A stretch of DNA of 64,000 bases. Origin: JAVKBW01 sp040222995. GTDB taxonomy: Bacteria > Pseudomonadota > Alphaproteobacteria > UBA8366 > Aestuariispiraceae. Made by a program: the position numbers and the translations under genes. This document shows positions 17,438-25,645 of this stretch, one piece after another (position 1 is the stretch's first letter; the number at the start of each line of letters is the position of its first letter). The notes beneath the pieces are model-generated. The model worked only from the letters and a program-made list of their open reading frames with translations, did no database searches and was not told the origin of the DNA. The stretch is taken from assembly GCA_040222995.1 (NCBI GenBank), contig JAVKBW010000087.1, positions 286,682 to 350,681 of the forward strand, in the 5' to 3' direction.

Positions 17438-18652
17438 TTGGTTCGACTGACCGATCTGCCGGATGCGTTGCGTGCGCTTGTGCAACGTTGCGAAGTGCCG
17501 ACCCATACCGATACGCCGTGGACGCCGGGCGTGCCGATGGCCGAACAGCGTGTCGCCATCGTTTCGACCGCCGGGTTGCAGCGGGCGGGCGACCGGCCGT
17601 TCGATTTCGATTCCGACGATTACCGGGTCATCCCCGGCGATGTCGATCCCGCAACCATTCTGATGAGCCATATCTCCAGCGATTTCGACCGGTCCGGCTT
17701 CCAGCAGGATATCAACGTGGTGCTGCCGTTGCAGCGCTTGCAGGAAATGGCGGCAGAGGGCGAGATCGCCTCGGTCGCCGGCTATCACTATTCCTTCATG
17801 GGGGCGACCCATCCGGACGATATGGAGGAAAGGGCGCGCCAGCTTGCCGGCCTGATGAAGGCCGACTGCGTCAACACGGTTCTGCTCGCCCCCGTTTGAC
17901 CGTTCTGTACGCGCGCCGTGTGCGGGCTTGCCAGAACGATCGAGGAAGAGGGGCTGACGACGGTGCTGATATCGCTGGTCCGCGAACAGACCGAACCGAT
18001 GCGCCCGCCGCGCGCCCTGTGGGTGCCGTTCCCGATGGGACGGCCGTTCGGCGCGCCGGATGACATGGCCTTCCAGAAACGGGTGCTACGCGCGGTGCTG
18101 GGCCTGGCGGAACGAGGGTCGGGCCCGGTTCTCGACGATTTTCCTGATGATGCGCCGGGCACGGTCGAGGAAGCCGGCGGCTGGGTCTGCCCGGTCAGTT
18201 TCCCGTCACCTGAGGCGGAAGATACGGTTACAGAACGCCTGCGCCGGGAAATGCAGGAACTGCGCACGTGGTACGATCTCGGTCTCGAACGGCGCGGCCG
18301 CACCACGGTCGGGTCGTCCGGCCTGCCAATCGACAGTATTACCGATCTGCTGATCCGGATCGGCGACGGAGAGGTTTCCGACAATCCGCGCGACGATGTG
18401 GATCTTGGGGAATCCGTGCGCCTCGCGGTGGAGGATCTGAAAGCCTTTTATTACGAGGCCGCGACCGCACAGCCGGGGTCGCATCAGGCGACGGCGGACG
18501 AAGTGGCGAACTGGTTCTGGTTGCAAACCGAGGCCGGCAAGCTGATCCTCAATTGCATGACGGTCTGCGGTGACAGCGATAATCAGGCCCTGCGGGAAAA
18601 ATCCGTCGTTTTCGCGCCGCCGCACTATCAGCGCGGGGACGGGAACGGCTAG
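17438..18652 (+). CDS. PrdB/GrdB-type selenoprotein (in-frame UGA = Sec154)
   Basis: A single 404-residue frame is interrupted only by TGA at 17897. Translation resumes in the same phase with no frameshift, giving V-Sec-P-F-C-T-R, a UxxC redox motif. Upstream parts match the glycine/sarcosine/betaine/D-proline reductase selenoprotein family: PWTPGV, VAIVSTAGL, ILMSHISSDF, QQDINVVLPLQRL and HYSFMGATHP. The TTG start at 17438 is chosen because AAGGAG lies 8 nt upstream and no in-frame ATG exists before the homology. A SECIS-like hairpin directly follows the UGA, and selC lies next door. In clostridia these enzymes reductively cleave glycine, betaine or D-proline; here the partner subunits are absent, so substrate and reaction are unknown. 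It lies 34 bp upstream of the ureohydrolase gene. Standard annotation would split it at the UGA. Confidence 0.9.
17897..17940 (+). other. Bacterial SECIS-like hairpin after the Sec codon
   Basis: Immediately after TGA (17897-17899) and one base, CGTTCTG (17901-17907) pairs perfectly with CAGAACG (17932-17938). The 24-nt apical part can form further GC pairs (GCGC against GTGC/GCGG). Position, stem and size agree with SelB-binding bacterial SECIS elements, which start within a few bases of the UGA and lie inside the coding region. Structure is inferred by eye, not computed. Confidence 0.75.
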
Positions 18653-18686
18653 AATAAACCGGTAATCAGCCAGGGGAGTATGAAAA

Positions 18687-19697
18687 ATGGCCGTCAGCCC
18701 GGAAGAAATGGAAGCCCGCCGCAGGGAAATGCAGAACTGGTACTGGTGGGGCGTGCCGACCTTCTTCAAATGTCCGCATAACGAAGATCCGGCGCAGTGC
18801 GATATCGGACTGGTCGGCATTCCGCATTCCACCGGCAACGGGTCGACCGAGCGCGACCAGCATCTGGGGCCGCGCCAGATCCGCAATGTATCGGGCCGGT
18901 TGCGCCGGGCGCATCAGGCGTTCCACCTGATCCCGTGGGAAGAACACGCCATCCACGATCTGGGCGACGTGCCGCTGCCGCAGGCCAACAACAACGAGAT
19001 TTCCGTCGAGCACATTCAGGACTTTTACGAACTGCTGGACGACGCCGGCACACGGCCGGTTTCCATCGGCGGCGACCACGCGGTGACCGGGCCGATCCTG
19101 AAGGCGCTGGGCGGCGAGAACGGAAAGATCGCCGGCGGCAAGAAACTCTCGCTGGTGCATTTCGACGCGCATCGCGACGACTACGACCACATGCCGCACT
19201 GGCTCGGTGCGGTGCGGTCGGCGGCGCACTGGGCGGCCTATACGGTGAACGAAGGCCATGTCGACCCGACGCGGTCGGTCCAGCTCGGCATTCGCGGCAA
19301 CCCGATGAAACCGCGCAACGATCCGTCGGAAAGCGATACCGGCTACCGGGTCCTGCCGACCGACGAGATCGTGCAGATCGGGATTGAGGAAACCGTGCGC
19401 ATCATGCGCGAAAAGATCGGCGACAACCCGGTCTACATCACCTTCGACCTTGATGCGCTCGACCCGTGCGATGCGCCGGGCGTCGCCAATCTTGAAGCCG
19501 GTTATCGGGGCCTGCGCACGTATGAAGCGGTGCAAATCCTGCACGGGCTGCGCGGTTGCAACATCGTCGGCGCGGATGTCGTCTGCCCGATGCCGACGGT
19601 CGACAACCCGAACCAGATCACCGGCCTCACCGGCACCGTGCTGATGTTTGAAATGCTGTGCCTGATTTCGGACTACCTGCGTAGCCATAGTGGGTAG
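18687..19697 (+). CDS. Ureohydrolase (agmatinase/arginase family)
   Basis: A 336-residue binuclear manganese hydrolase. All six metal ligands are visible: His131 (GGDHAVT), Asp160, His162 and Asp164 (FDAHRD), and Asp254 and Asp256 (FDLDALDP). The family cleaves guanidino groups to urea plus an amine (agmatine, arginine, guanidinobutyrate, guanidinopropionate and others). Substrate cannot be fixed from sequence; the ~35-residue N-terminal extension, WYWWGVPTFFKCP, is unlike arginases. The ATG follows AGGGGAG. It is 34 bp downstream of the selenoprotein gene and probably in its operon. Its last 34 codons recur, diverged, at 24149-24271. Confidence 0.92.
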   Translation: MAVSPEEMEARRREMQNWYWWGVPTFFKCPHNEDPAQCDIGLVGIPHSTGNGSTERDQHLGPRQIRNVSGRLRRAHQAFHLIPWEEHAIHDLGDVPLPQANNNEISVEHIQDFYELLDDAGTRPVSIGGDHAVTGPILKALGGENGKIAGGKKLSLVHFDAHRDDYDHMPHWLGAVRSAAHWAAYTVNEGHVDPTRSVQLGIRGNPMKPRNDPSESDTGYRVLPTDEIVQIGIEETVRIMREKIGDNPVYITFDLDALDPCDAPGVANLEAGYRGLRTYEAVQILHGLRGCNIVGADVVCPMPTVDNPNQITGLTGTVLMFEMLCLISDYLRSHSG

Positions 19698-19798
19698 CTG
19701 CTAAAAATTAGAGGGTGTTTACCCCGGCGATGGAGATTGTATTGGAATAGGTTGTTGTGCATATTGGTGCGATTAAAGCATAAAAAAACGTCAAGTGG

Positions 19799-20611
19799 AT
19801 GGCTGGCTCAAACTTCCCTCACAATTTGCGATTTCTTTGTAGTTACAAGGAATCAATTTCGCTTGTTTGCCGCGATCTGGGAATAAACAGAAGCCAGTTT
19901 AACCGATATCTTTCCGGCGCGTCTTCCCCTCGCGATTCCCTGATGCGTAAAATCTGCGACTATTTCGGTGTGGAGCATTATGAAATCCTGCTTCCGGCAG
20001 CCGAGTTTGAATCGCTGATCGCTATCCGGGGTGTCTCCGGGAACTTCCGCGATCGGCGTCTGACTGAGTGTATTTCCCATATTATTCGGTCCAGCGACAA
20101 AAGAATTCTGGAAGTGCAGGGAACTTTTTTCGAATACTATTACTCATTCGCCAAACCAGGGTCGGTTTTGCGTTTGCTGGTCAGATTCGAGGAACACGAC
20201 GGTATCGTCGAATTCAACAGGATGGTAAGGATCGGCGCGCCGGGACAGTCTTGCCAAACCCTGCACCGGTACAGCGGCATTGCGGTGATGTTCGGCGACA
20301 GGATATTCATGCATGATCATCAGCGCGACCGCACACTCGATCTGACCCAGACGATCCTGTATCCGGATTTTTCCGGCCAGATAAACGTTATGACCGGCAT
20401 GAGTCTGGGCGTTGCTGCAAACCAGCAGCGCACGCCGTGTTGCGCGCGAACTTATCTGGAAAGAGTTAGTCCGTTAAGCACGTGGCGTCAGAACTATCGT
20501 CAATGCGGCCTGCTTGATGCCAAAAAAGGCGAAGTGCCACAGATCATTCTGGATGCTATTGATAACAGTCATTCAGGCCCAAACCATTTTACGCCTTATT
20601 CGATGTCCTGA
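19799..20611 (+). CDS. XRE-family transcriptional regulator
   Basis: A 270-residue protein. Residues ~5-60 form a Cro/CI-type helix-turn-helix (FLCSYKESISLVCRDLGINRSQFNRYLSGASSP region). The remaining ~200 residues form a beta-rich domain I do not recognise, perhaps a sensor (YYYSFAKPGSVLRLLVRF onward). The ATG at 19799 lacks a strong ribosome-binding site. The gene is more AT-rich than the ureohydrolase before it. It converges with the MlrC gene, separated by 22 bp. Lying inside the segment between the ureohydrolase and the second copy of its end, it probably regulates the MlrC and binding-protein genes brought in with it; this is inference from position. Confidence 0.8.
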   Translation: MAGSNFPHNLRFLCSYKESISLVCRDLGINRSQFNRYLSGASSPRDSLMRKICDYFGVEHYEILLPAAEFESLIAIRGVSGNFRDRRLTECISHIIRSSDKRILEVQGTFFEYYYSFAKPGSVLRLLVRFEEHDGIVEFNRMVRIGAPGQSCQTLHRYSGIAVMFGDRIFMHDHQRDRTLDLTQTILYPDFSGQINVMTGMSLGVAANQQRTPCCARTYLERVSPLSTWRQNYRQCGLLDAKKGEVPQIILDAIDNSHSGPNHFTPYSMS

Positions 20612-20633
20612 TCGATCTTTGTTCGCACCGTGG

Positions 20634-22136
20634 TTATAGCGGTTCATGTACCGGCCCGCCAGGCATGATGCGCAGGCCTTTTCTAAGATTTCTGTAATCC
20701 AGCAGACGATTATCGGCAACGTTTTGCGCCGGTGCGATGACTTCGATGATCTGCGCCGAGATGGGTTGAAATTCAGCACGGTAGTGGACGCTGCTTTTAA
20801 GAACGACGATGGAATGCCGGGCCGGATCGATCCCCAGATGCGTGAACATCGCCTGGTCGGCAGCCTGTTCCGGATTCGTGGACACAACAATTCTGATACC
20901 GCCAAGGCGCAGCACTGCCATCGGTCCCAGCTCCATCCGGCTGCCGTTGAAATAGTCGCCCTTGCACAGAAAACTGCCGTTGCTGACGGCCTCGACACGA
21001 TAGCGGGCCTCAAATGGTTGGTGACCGGCCAGACCTGACTTGCCGCCAAGGCCGATCGAGATGTCCTTGCCGATCCCAGCTTCATGGGCGGCGGCAGCGG
21101 CGGCGGGGTCGCAGAAAATACCGATGACGGCATCGGCAACGTCATGTCGGACCAGCGATTCCAGGATCCATGTGGTATCGCTGCTCGTGCCACCGCCTGC
21201 ATTGTCCTGAACATCCGCCAGTATGATCGGCCGGTCCAGGCCGGGGGCGGTTGAAATGGCATGTTGTACTGCATCTTCCACCGTCCACAAATCGGCAACG
21301 AACTGATTTTCCCTGTCCACCATGTAAGTGTAAAGATTATCCGCTGTCCGGTCGGCGGCATCCTGATTTGCGCCGTATGCGATGATCGATGGTCCGCAAT
21401 GCGGCACATCTGACGGGTTGAAACCGAACGCCATGGAGACATGTTCGATATCGGGTAACCGTTCCAGCGCCGCCATATACTCGAACGCTGCCTTGGATGG
21501 GCCGATCATTGTACAGCCGACAGTATTCGGAACCAGAAAGGGCAGGCGTCGAAACGCCTTGTAGCAGGGGCCGCCGCGGTCGATGTGGCGGGCGATTTGA
21601 AAAGCGGATTTGCGCCCGGTCTCGGCCATGTCGATATGCGGATAGGTTCGGTAGATCAGAAGCTGGTCGGTAAAATTCACCATGTCGTCTGTCAGGTTTG
21701 CATGAAAATCGAGGCTGATGACGATAGGCAGATCAGGGCCGGTTATTGTTCGGACCCGACGCAGGAATTCGCCCTCGCCATCTTCGTATTGCTCGGTAAC
21801 CATCGCGCCGTGAAGATCGAGCAACAAGCCATCAATCGGCCCGGCCCGTATCAGGTCGTCCAGCAGAATTTCCGAAATCTTTTCGAACGCGTCCGACGTC
21901 ACACGGCCGCACGGGCTGGCATTGCACCACGATAACGGAACGATCTCCCGGCCCTGCTCATTGCAAGCCTCGATCATGCCGGCCGCCGCCATATTATAAC
22001 CTTTGAGCGTCGTGAACATCTCGTCACCACGCACAATCCCGGGCCAGCCGTCAGCCCGGATAAAGCGGTCGAATGTCGCCGGTTCCATCGAGAATGTATT
22101 TGTTTCGTGATGAAACCCGCCTATGGCAATGCGCAC
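20634..22136 (-). CDS. mlrC: M81-family metallopeptidase (MlrC-like)
   Basis: A 500-residue protein of the MlrC/M81 family, beginning VRIAIGGFHHETNTFSMEPATF, which is the family's hallmark N-terminus. Likely zinc ligands lie in the LDLHGAMV and SLDFHANL motifs (Asp/His), with a YRTYPHIDMAETG segment. The family includes microcystinase C, but most members act on unknown small peptides or amides. The GTG at 22136 follows GGGGGAG at good spacing and homology begins right there. The frame is open to 22325, but that part is the leader. It lies downstream of the binding-protein gene on the same strand but behind an intrinsic terminator. Many MlrC genes sit with dipeptide ABC transporters, which fits the neighbour. 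Confidence 0.9.
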   Translation of the reverse strand: MRIAIGGFHHETNTFSMEPATFDRFIRADGWPGIVRGDEMFTTLKGYNMAAAGMIEACNEQGREIVPLSWCNASPCGRVTSDAFEKISEILLDDLIRAGPIDGLLLDLHGAMVTEQYEDGEGEFLRRVRTITGPDLPIVISLDFHANLTDDMVNFTDQLLIYRTYPHIDMAETGRKSAFQIARHIDRGGPCYKAFRRLPFLVPNTVGCTMIGPSKAAFEYMAALERLPDIEHVSMAFGFNPSDVPHCGPSIIAYGANQDAADRTADNLYTYMVDRENQFVADLWTVEDAVQHAISTAPGLDRPIILADVQDNAGGGTSSDTTWILESLVRHDVADAVIGIFCDPAAAAAAHEAGIGKDISIGLGGKSGLAGHQPFEARYRVEAVSNGSFLCKGDYFNGSRMELGPMAVLRLGGIRIVVSTNPEQAADQAMFTHLGIDPARHSIVVLKSSVHYRAEFQPISAQIIEVIAPAQNVADNRLLDYRNLRKGLRIMPGGPVHEPL

Positions 22137-22285
22137 GTTTACTGACTCCCCCTGAAAGGCATGCACTTGGGCCCGGCGGAAGATCGCCTGTTCTGTCCGG
22201 TGCAACTCTTTTCCGGCCGGTTGGTCTTGTCCGGCATTATGGAATTTTGAATGTCGAACCTGAATGGTCCTGGCTGTCAGATTGA

Positions 22286-22321
22286 AAAGCCCGGTTTCTC
22301 GGATGGAGACGCCGGGCTTTC
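22286..22321 (-). terminator. Intrinsic terminator after the ABC binding-protein gene
   Basis: On the minus strand AAAGCCCGG pairs with CCGGGCTTT across a 17-base loop, and the 3' arm ends in four Ts. It lies about 40 bp past the stop of the binding-protein gene and about 150 bp before the MlrC start, partly uncoupling the two. Confidence 0.75.
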
Positions 22322-22361
22322 GCAACAGTTTCAGGCATCATTTTATGCTTGGTGCGTGATG

Positions 22362-23975
22362 TTACGCTACCCACCAGCGTTCAATGATACGTCGACCATC
22401 GAAGGCCTTCAGCGCTGAGACATGATCGCCATGGGCAACCTTATCGGTCTTCGCTGTGACGGCGTTGGCGAAAGCAGGCACGACGATACCCCCCTCATCT
22501 CGCAGGATTTTCTGCATTTCGTAATACATTTCCCCACGCTTGCCTTTGTCCAGTTCGGCGCGCGCCTCAACCAGAAGTTTCTGGAACCGGGGATGGTCCC
22601 ACTGCGTGTCATTCCACGGTGCGTTGACGTCGTATGCTGTGGTCAGCATCGTATCCGCGACTTGGTAGCCGCCCCAGTACAAGGCGACGAATGGCTTCTT
22701 GAGCCACACATTCGACCAGTATCCGTCGCTGGACTCCCGTTCGATCGCGAGGTTGATACCGCTCTTCTTGCAGGACTCCTGATACAGGACAGCAGCATCC
22801 ACAGCGCCGGCAAAGGCTGCCTCGGCGGTGCTGAGCGCGACATCTACGCTTTCAAGGCCTTCCTGTTTCAGATGCCACTTCGCTTTGTCCGGATCGAAGG
22901 GTGTCTGCTCCAAATCAGCGGCATGATATTCATAGGATGGACCGATCGGGTGGTCATTTCCCTTCGTGCCCCGGCCCTGCAGGATATACGTCAGGAAGGC
23001 GTCGCGATCGATGCCGAGTTTCAGAGCCATGCGAACATTGTTGCTGTTGTATGGTGCGGTCTGGGTGAACATGGAATAGGCATAGTGCAATGGCCCGGTA
23101 TACTCCTCGACCTGGATACCGGGTTTCTTCTCCAGCAGTTTGGCCGTTTTTGAATCTACCTGGTCTATGGCATCTACCTGGCCGCTTAACAGGGCGCTTG
23201 TCCGGGCATTTGGATCGACGATAGAAAGCAGTTCTACCTGATCGGCATGCGCACGGCCTTCTTTCCAATAGTTGGGATTGCGCTGGAAGTTGGCCCGGAC
23301 ACCGGGCTCGAAATCCTTGAGACTATAGCCTCCAGTGCCGACAAAGCCGCGCCAGTCAATATCGTCATCGGATATGGCCGGGAAAATACAGGTGTTCGCG
23401 GAGCTAAGAATACTTGGAAAATCGGCGTTTCCTGCCTTCAGCTTGAAAGTAATTGAATGCGCGCCATCGACGTTCATTTCCTCAATCTGACTGAGAATAC
23501 TGCTGACTGCGGATTTCGAGTCTTCCTTCGTATGGTAGTTTATGTTGGCAACGACATCCTTGGTTGTCAGCGACCGGCCATCATGGAACTCTACGCCTTT
23601 ACGAAGTTTGAATGACCAGGATTTGGCGTCCGAAGACGATTCCCAGCTTTCCGCGAGACTGGGAACCAGTTTCCCATCCGGCGCAACTTCGGTCAGCGTG
23701 TTGGCGATGCCGTATATCGCGGTCCATTCAAATCCGTTCGAAACGAGTGCCGGATCAAGTGTATCTGACGTTCCGCCATGGCTCATCGCAAGAGTCATTT
23801 TGCCGCCTCTTTTCGGCGGCGCTGCCTGCAAGGCCTTCGCAGCCATTGTGCTGGCCAGAATGGAGGACACGCCAAGCGCCATGGCACGACCTGTGAACTC
23901 CCGTCGGCTGATGGCGCCCTGTGTCAGACGGGCGCCGAGCCAGTTCAATTGTGATGAGTTGTCGTTCCTGTTCAT
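22362..23975 (-). CDS. Peptide/nickel-type ABC transporter substrate-binding protein
   Basis: A 537-residue family-5 solute-binding protein. Its Tat signal has the twin-arginine motif SRREFTGRAMALGVSS at about residues 23-38, followed by a hydrophobic stretch and AAPPKRGG, so it is exported folded to the periplasm. The SBP_bac_5 body starts with TLAMSHGGTSDTLDPALVSNG and includes KLRKGVEFHDGRSLT. The ligand is probably an oligopeptide or similar compound. The ATG at 23975 follows GGAG; a TTG four codons earlier is less likely. No permease or ATPase gene is nearby, so it must use components encoded elsewhere or be an orphan. Its neighbour MlrC could process the imported compound. Confidence 0.93.
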   Translation of the reverse strand: MNRNDNSSQLNWLGARLTQGAISRREFTGRAMALGVSSILASTMAAKALQAAPPKRGGKMTLAMSHGGTSDTLDPALVSNGFEWTAIYGIANTLTEVAPDGKLVPSLAESWESSSDAKSWSFKLRKGVEFHDGRSLTTKDVVANINYHTKEDSKSAVSSILSQIEEMNVDGAHSITFKLKAGNADFPSILSSANTCIFPAISDDDIDWRGFVGTGGYSLKDFEPGVRANFQRNPNYWKEGRAHADQVELLSIVDPNARTSALLSGQVDAIDQVDSKTAKLLEKKPGIQVEEYTGPLHYAYSMFTQTAPYNSNNVRMALKLGIDRDAFLTYILQGRGTKGNDHPIGPSYEYHAADLEQTPFDPDKAKWHLKQEGLESVDVALSTAEAAFAGAVDAAVLYQESCKKSGINLAIERESSDGYWSNVWLKKPFVALYWGGYQVADTMLTTAYDVNAPWNDTQWDHPRFQKLLVEARAELDKGKRGEMYYEMQKILRDEGGIVVPAFANAVTAKTDKVAHGDHVSALKAFDGRRIIERWWVA

Positions 23976-24148
23976 TTTGCTCTCCAAGGCTTATGGAGGG
24001 GCGGGTTGGGGAAATCATTATTATTGAAAGCCACTCCTGTTCCAAACATGCTATGCGCAATCCGGAGACTGTGACCATTACGCAAACCTAATGCTAATGG
24101 TGCTGTTTTATGCTCATTTTGCATCAGAATGCCCATGGCAGAAGTCGA

Positions 24149-24271
24149 GTCGTCTGCCCGATGCCGACGGCCGACAACCCGAACCAGATCACCGGTCTGA
24201 CCGGCACCGTGCTGATGTTCGAAATGCTGTGCCTGATTTCGGATTATCTGAGGGGCGCCAATAAAGGTTAG
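24149..24271 (+). pseudogene. Orphan 3' end of a second ureohydrolase gene
   Basis: The 41 codons, VVCPMPTADNPNQI through a TAG, match the end of the ureohydrolase at 19578-19697. The first 34 codons differ at six bases, five of them synonymous; the last few residues differ (GANKG versus SHSG). There is no start and no upstream homology. It therefore comes from a diverged copy, not a fresh duplication, and is left behind by an insertion or recombination event. It marks the right edge of the XRE-MlrC-SBP segment. Its stop overlaps the stop of the convergent glycosyltransferase gene. Confidence 0.9.
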
Positions 24272-25458
24272 GACTTTACGCCGGTCAGGATATCCATCAA
24301 CTGCCGTATCCTGTTCTTCCAACTCCAGTCCTTCATGCCTATCGCCGCCTGTAACCCCATCTTTTTCGTGGCATCGTGATTTTCGCAGGCGTGTTCAAGC
24401 GCCGCAACAACGTCGTCCACGCTGCTTTCGCCCCAGCCTTCCACGCCGACATCCGGTTCGGGCGGGATGACCTGCCGCTGATGCGTCAGCGGAAGGCAGT
24501 GCGCGCCGTCGCCGATCAGGTCGAGATGGCCCGTATTGGCGGAAAGTATACACGGCACACCGCTCGCCATGGTTTCCATGGCGACCAGATTGGTGCCGCC
24601 TTCACAACGGTTGGGGAAAACGGCGATGTCGATTGCCCGCATCAGGTTCGGCGTTTCCTCGTTCGCGACAATGCCGAGATCGATGACGGAGCCGGGCGCA
24701 GCGCCGTTTGCCTCCGCCCAGTCGACGATCTTCAGCCGGTTGTCCGGGCCGGTTTCCGGCGCGTGGTCGATATGGGGCGAGGCGGCGATGCTGCGTGCCG
24801 TTTCCGGCCAGACATTGTGCCACGCCGTCACCAGAACGGAATCAGGATGGGCGGCGTGGAATTTCTTCCAGGCCGCCAGCACGATATCCTGCCCCTTGCG
24901 GTATTCCAGCTTGCCGCCGGAAAACACCGTGAAGCGGTCGCCGAACAATCGCTTCGTCGAGCGCGGCCGGAACAGGGCCGTATCGATCCCCTGCAGCGCG
25001 CAACGGACATCGGACAAGCCCTTCGCCTGCAGTATGCGGGCGTTCCAGGTTGAGCCGGCGATCACCATATCCAGCGTCCGGGCCCGCTGCATCGCTGCGG
25101 CGGAAAGATTGGTGTTTTCCAGAAACACGAAGCCGATCGTCCGATCGCCCCGATACTGCCGTTCGATGTGCAGCGGGGTCAGGTCGTTGCCAAGGGCCTT
25201 CAACAGGCACATGTCAGGACAATGTGTGACCCCTGAACCGTCTGCCGGCAGCGCACGGAACCGTTCCGCTTCGGCCAGAAGGGGCTTCAGCCGGGCGAGT
25301 TGCGCCGGGTTCATCGTCGTATCGGCGACGGATGACAACGGTACCGGCACGGTGGGCCGGTTGCGGTCGCCGGCGAGTTCGGCACAGAGGTTGTAGCCGA
25401 ACACGCCCCAGCCGTAATAATTCGCAATGCCCCAGTCAATGCCGAGATACGGCTCCAT
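24268..25458 (-). CDS. Glycosyltransferase, GT4/GT1-like
   Basis: A 396-residue GT-B fold glycosyltransferase. The N-terminal half starts YLGIDWGIANYYGWGVFGYNL, resembling the acceptor domain. The C-terminal donor domain contains FSGGKLEYRKGQD (nucleotide-sugar region) and the EX7E-like segment FPNRCEGGTNLVAMETMASGVP, typical of family 4 enzymes. It likely adds a sugar to a surface polysaccharide or glycolipid. The ATG at 25458 is preceded by AAAAAGG. It stands alone, convergent with the ureohydrolase remnant and divergent from the TMADH-like gene. Strong GC3 bias matches the core genome. Confidence 0.88.
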   Translation of the reverse strand: MEPYLGIDWGIANYYGWGVFGYNLCAELAGDRNRPTVPVPLSSVADTTMNPAQLARLKPLLAEAERFRALPADGSGVTHCPDMCLLKALGNDLTPLHIERQYRGDRTIGFVFLENTNLSAAAMQRARTLDMVIAGSTWNARILQAKGLSDVRCALQGIDTALFRPRSTKRLFGDRFTVFSGGKLEYRKGQDIVLAAWKKFHAAHPDSVLVTAWHNVWPETARSIAASPHIDHAPETGPDNRLKIVDWAEANGAAPGSVIDLGIVANEETPNLMRAIDIAVFPNRCEGGTNLVAMETMASGVPCILSANTGHLDLIGDGAHCLPLTHQRQVIPPEPDVGVEGWGESSVDDVVAALEHACENHDATKKMGLQAAIGMKDWSWKNRIRQLMDILTGVKS

Positions 25459-25645
25459 GTGCCAGCCTTTTTCGTCAGTCCTTGTTTCAATGCGTCAGCC
25501 GGTTGAAACGGTGAAGCGAACCTAGAGAGACTCGCGCATGAAGAAAACCATGGCGATGCGCGCATTGATCGCGGTCGGATTCGGATTGCCTCGCGGATTT
25601 CGGCCCGGCAGAATGCGGCTCCTTCAGAACAAGTGAGTGACATTC

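Noticed and set aside
17897..17899. Reading the TGA as a true stop or a sequencing error (pseudogene)
   Set aside because: The frame, family homology, UxxC motif, downstream hairpin and neighbouring selC all agree with selenocysteine insertion.
25538..25636. 32-codon frame starting MKKTMAMRALIAVGFGL before the TMADH-like gene
   Set aside because: It looks like a truncated signal peptide with no body and has no clear ribosome-binding site. It could be a remnant but is too short to support.
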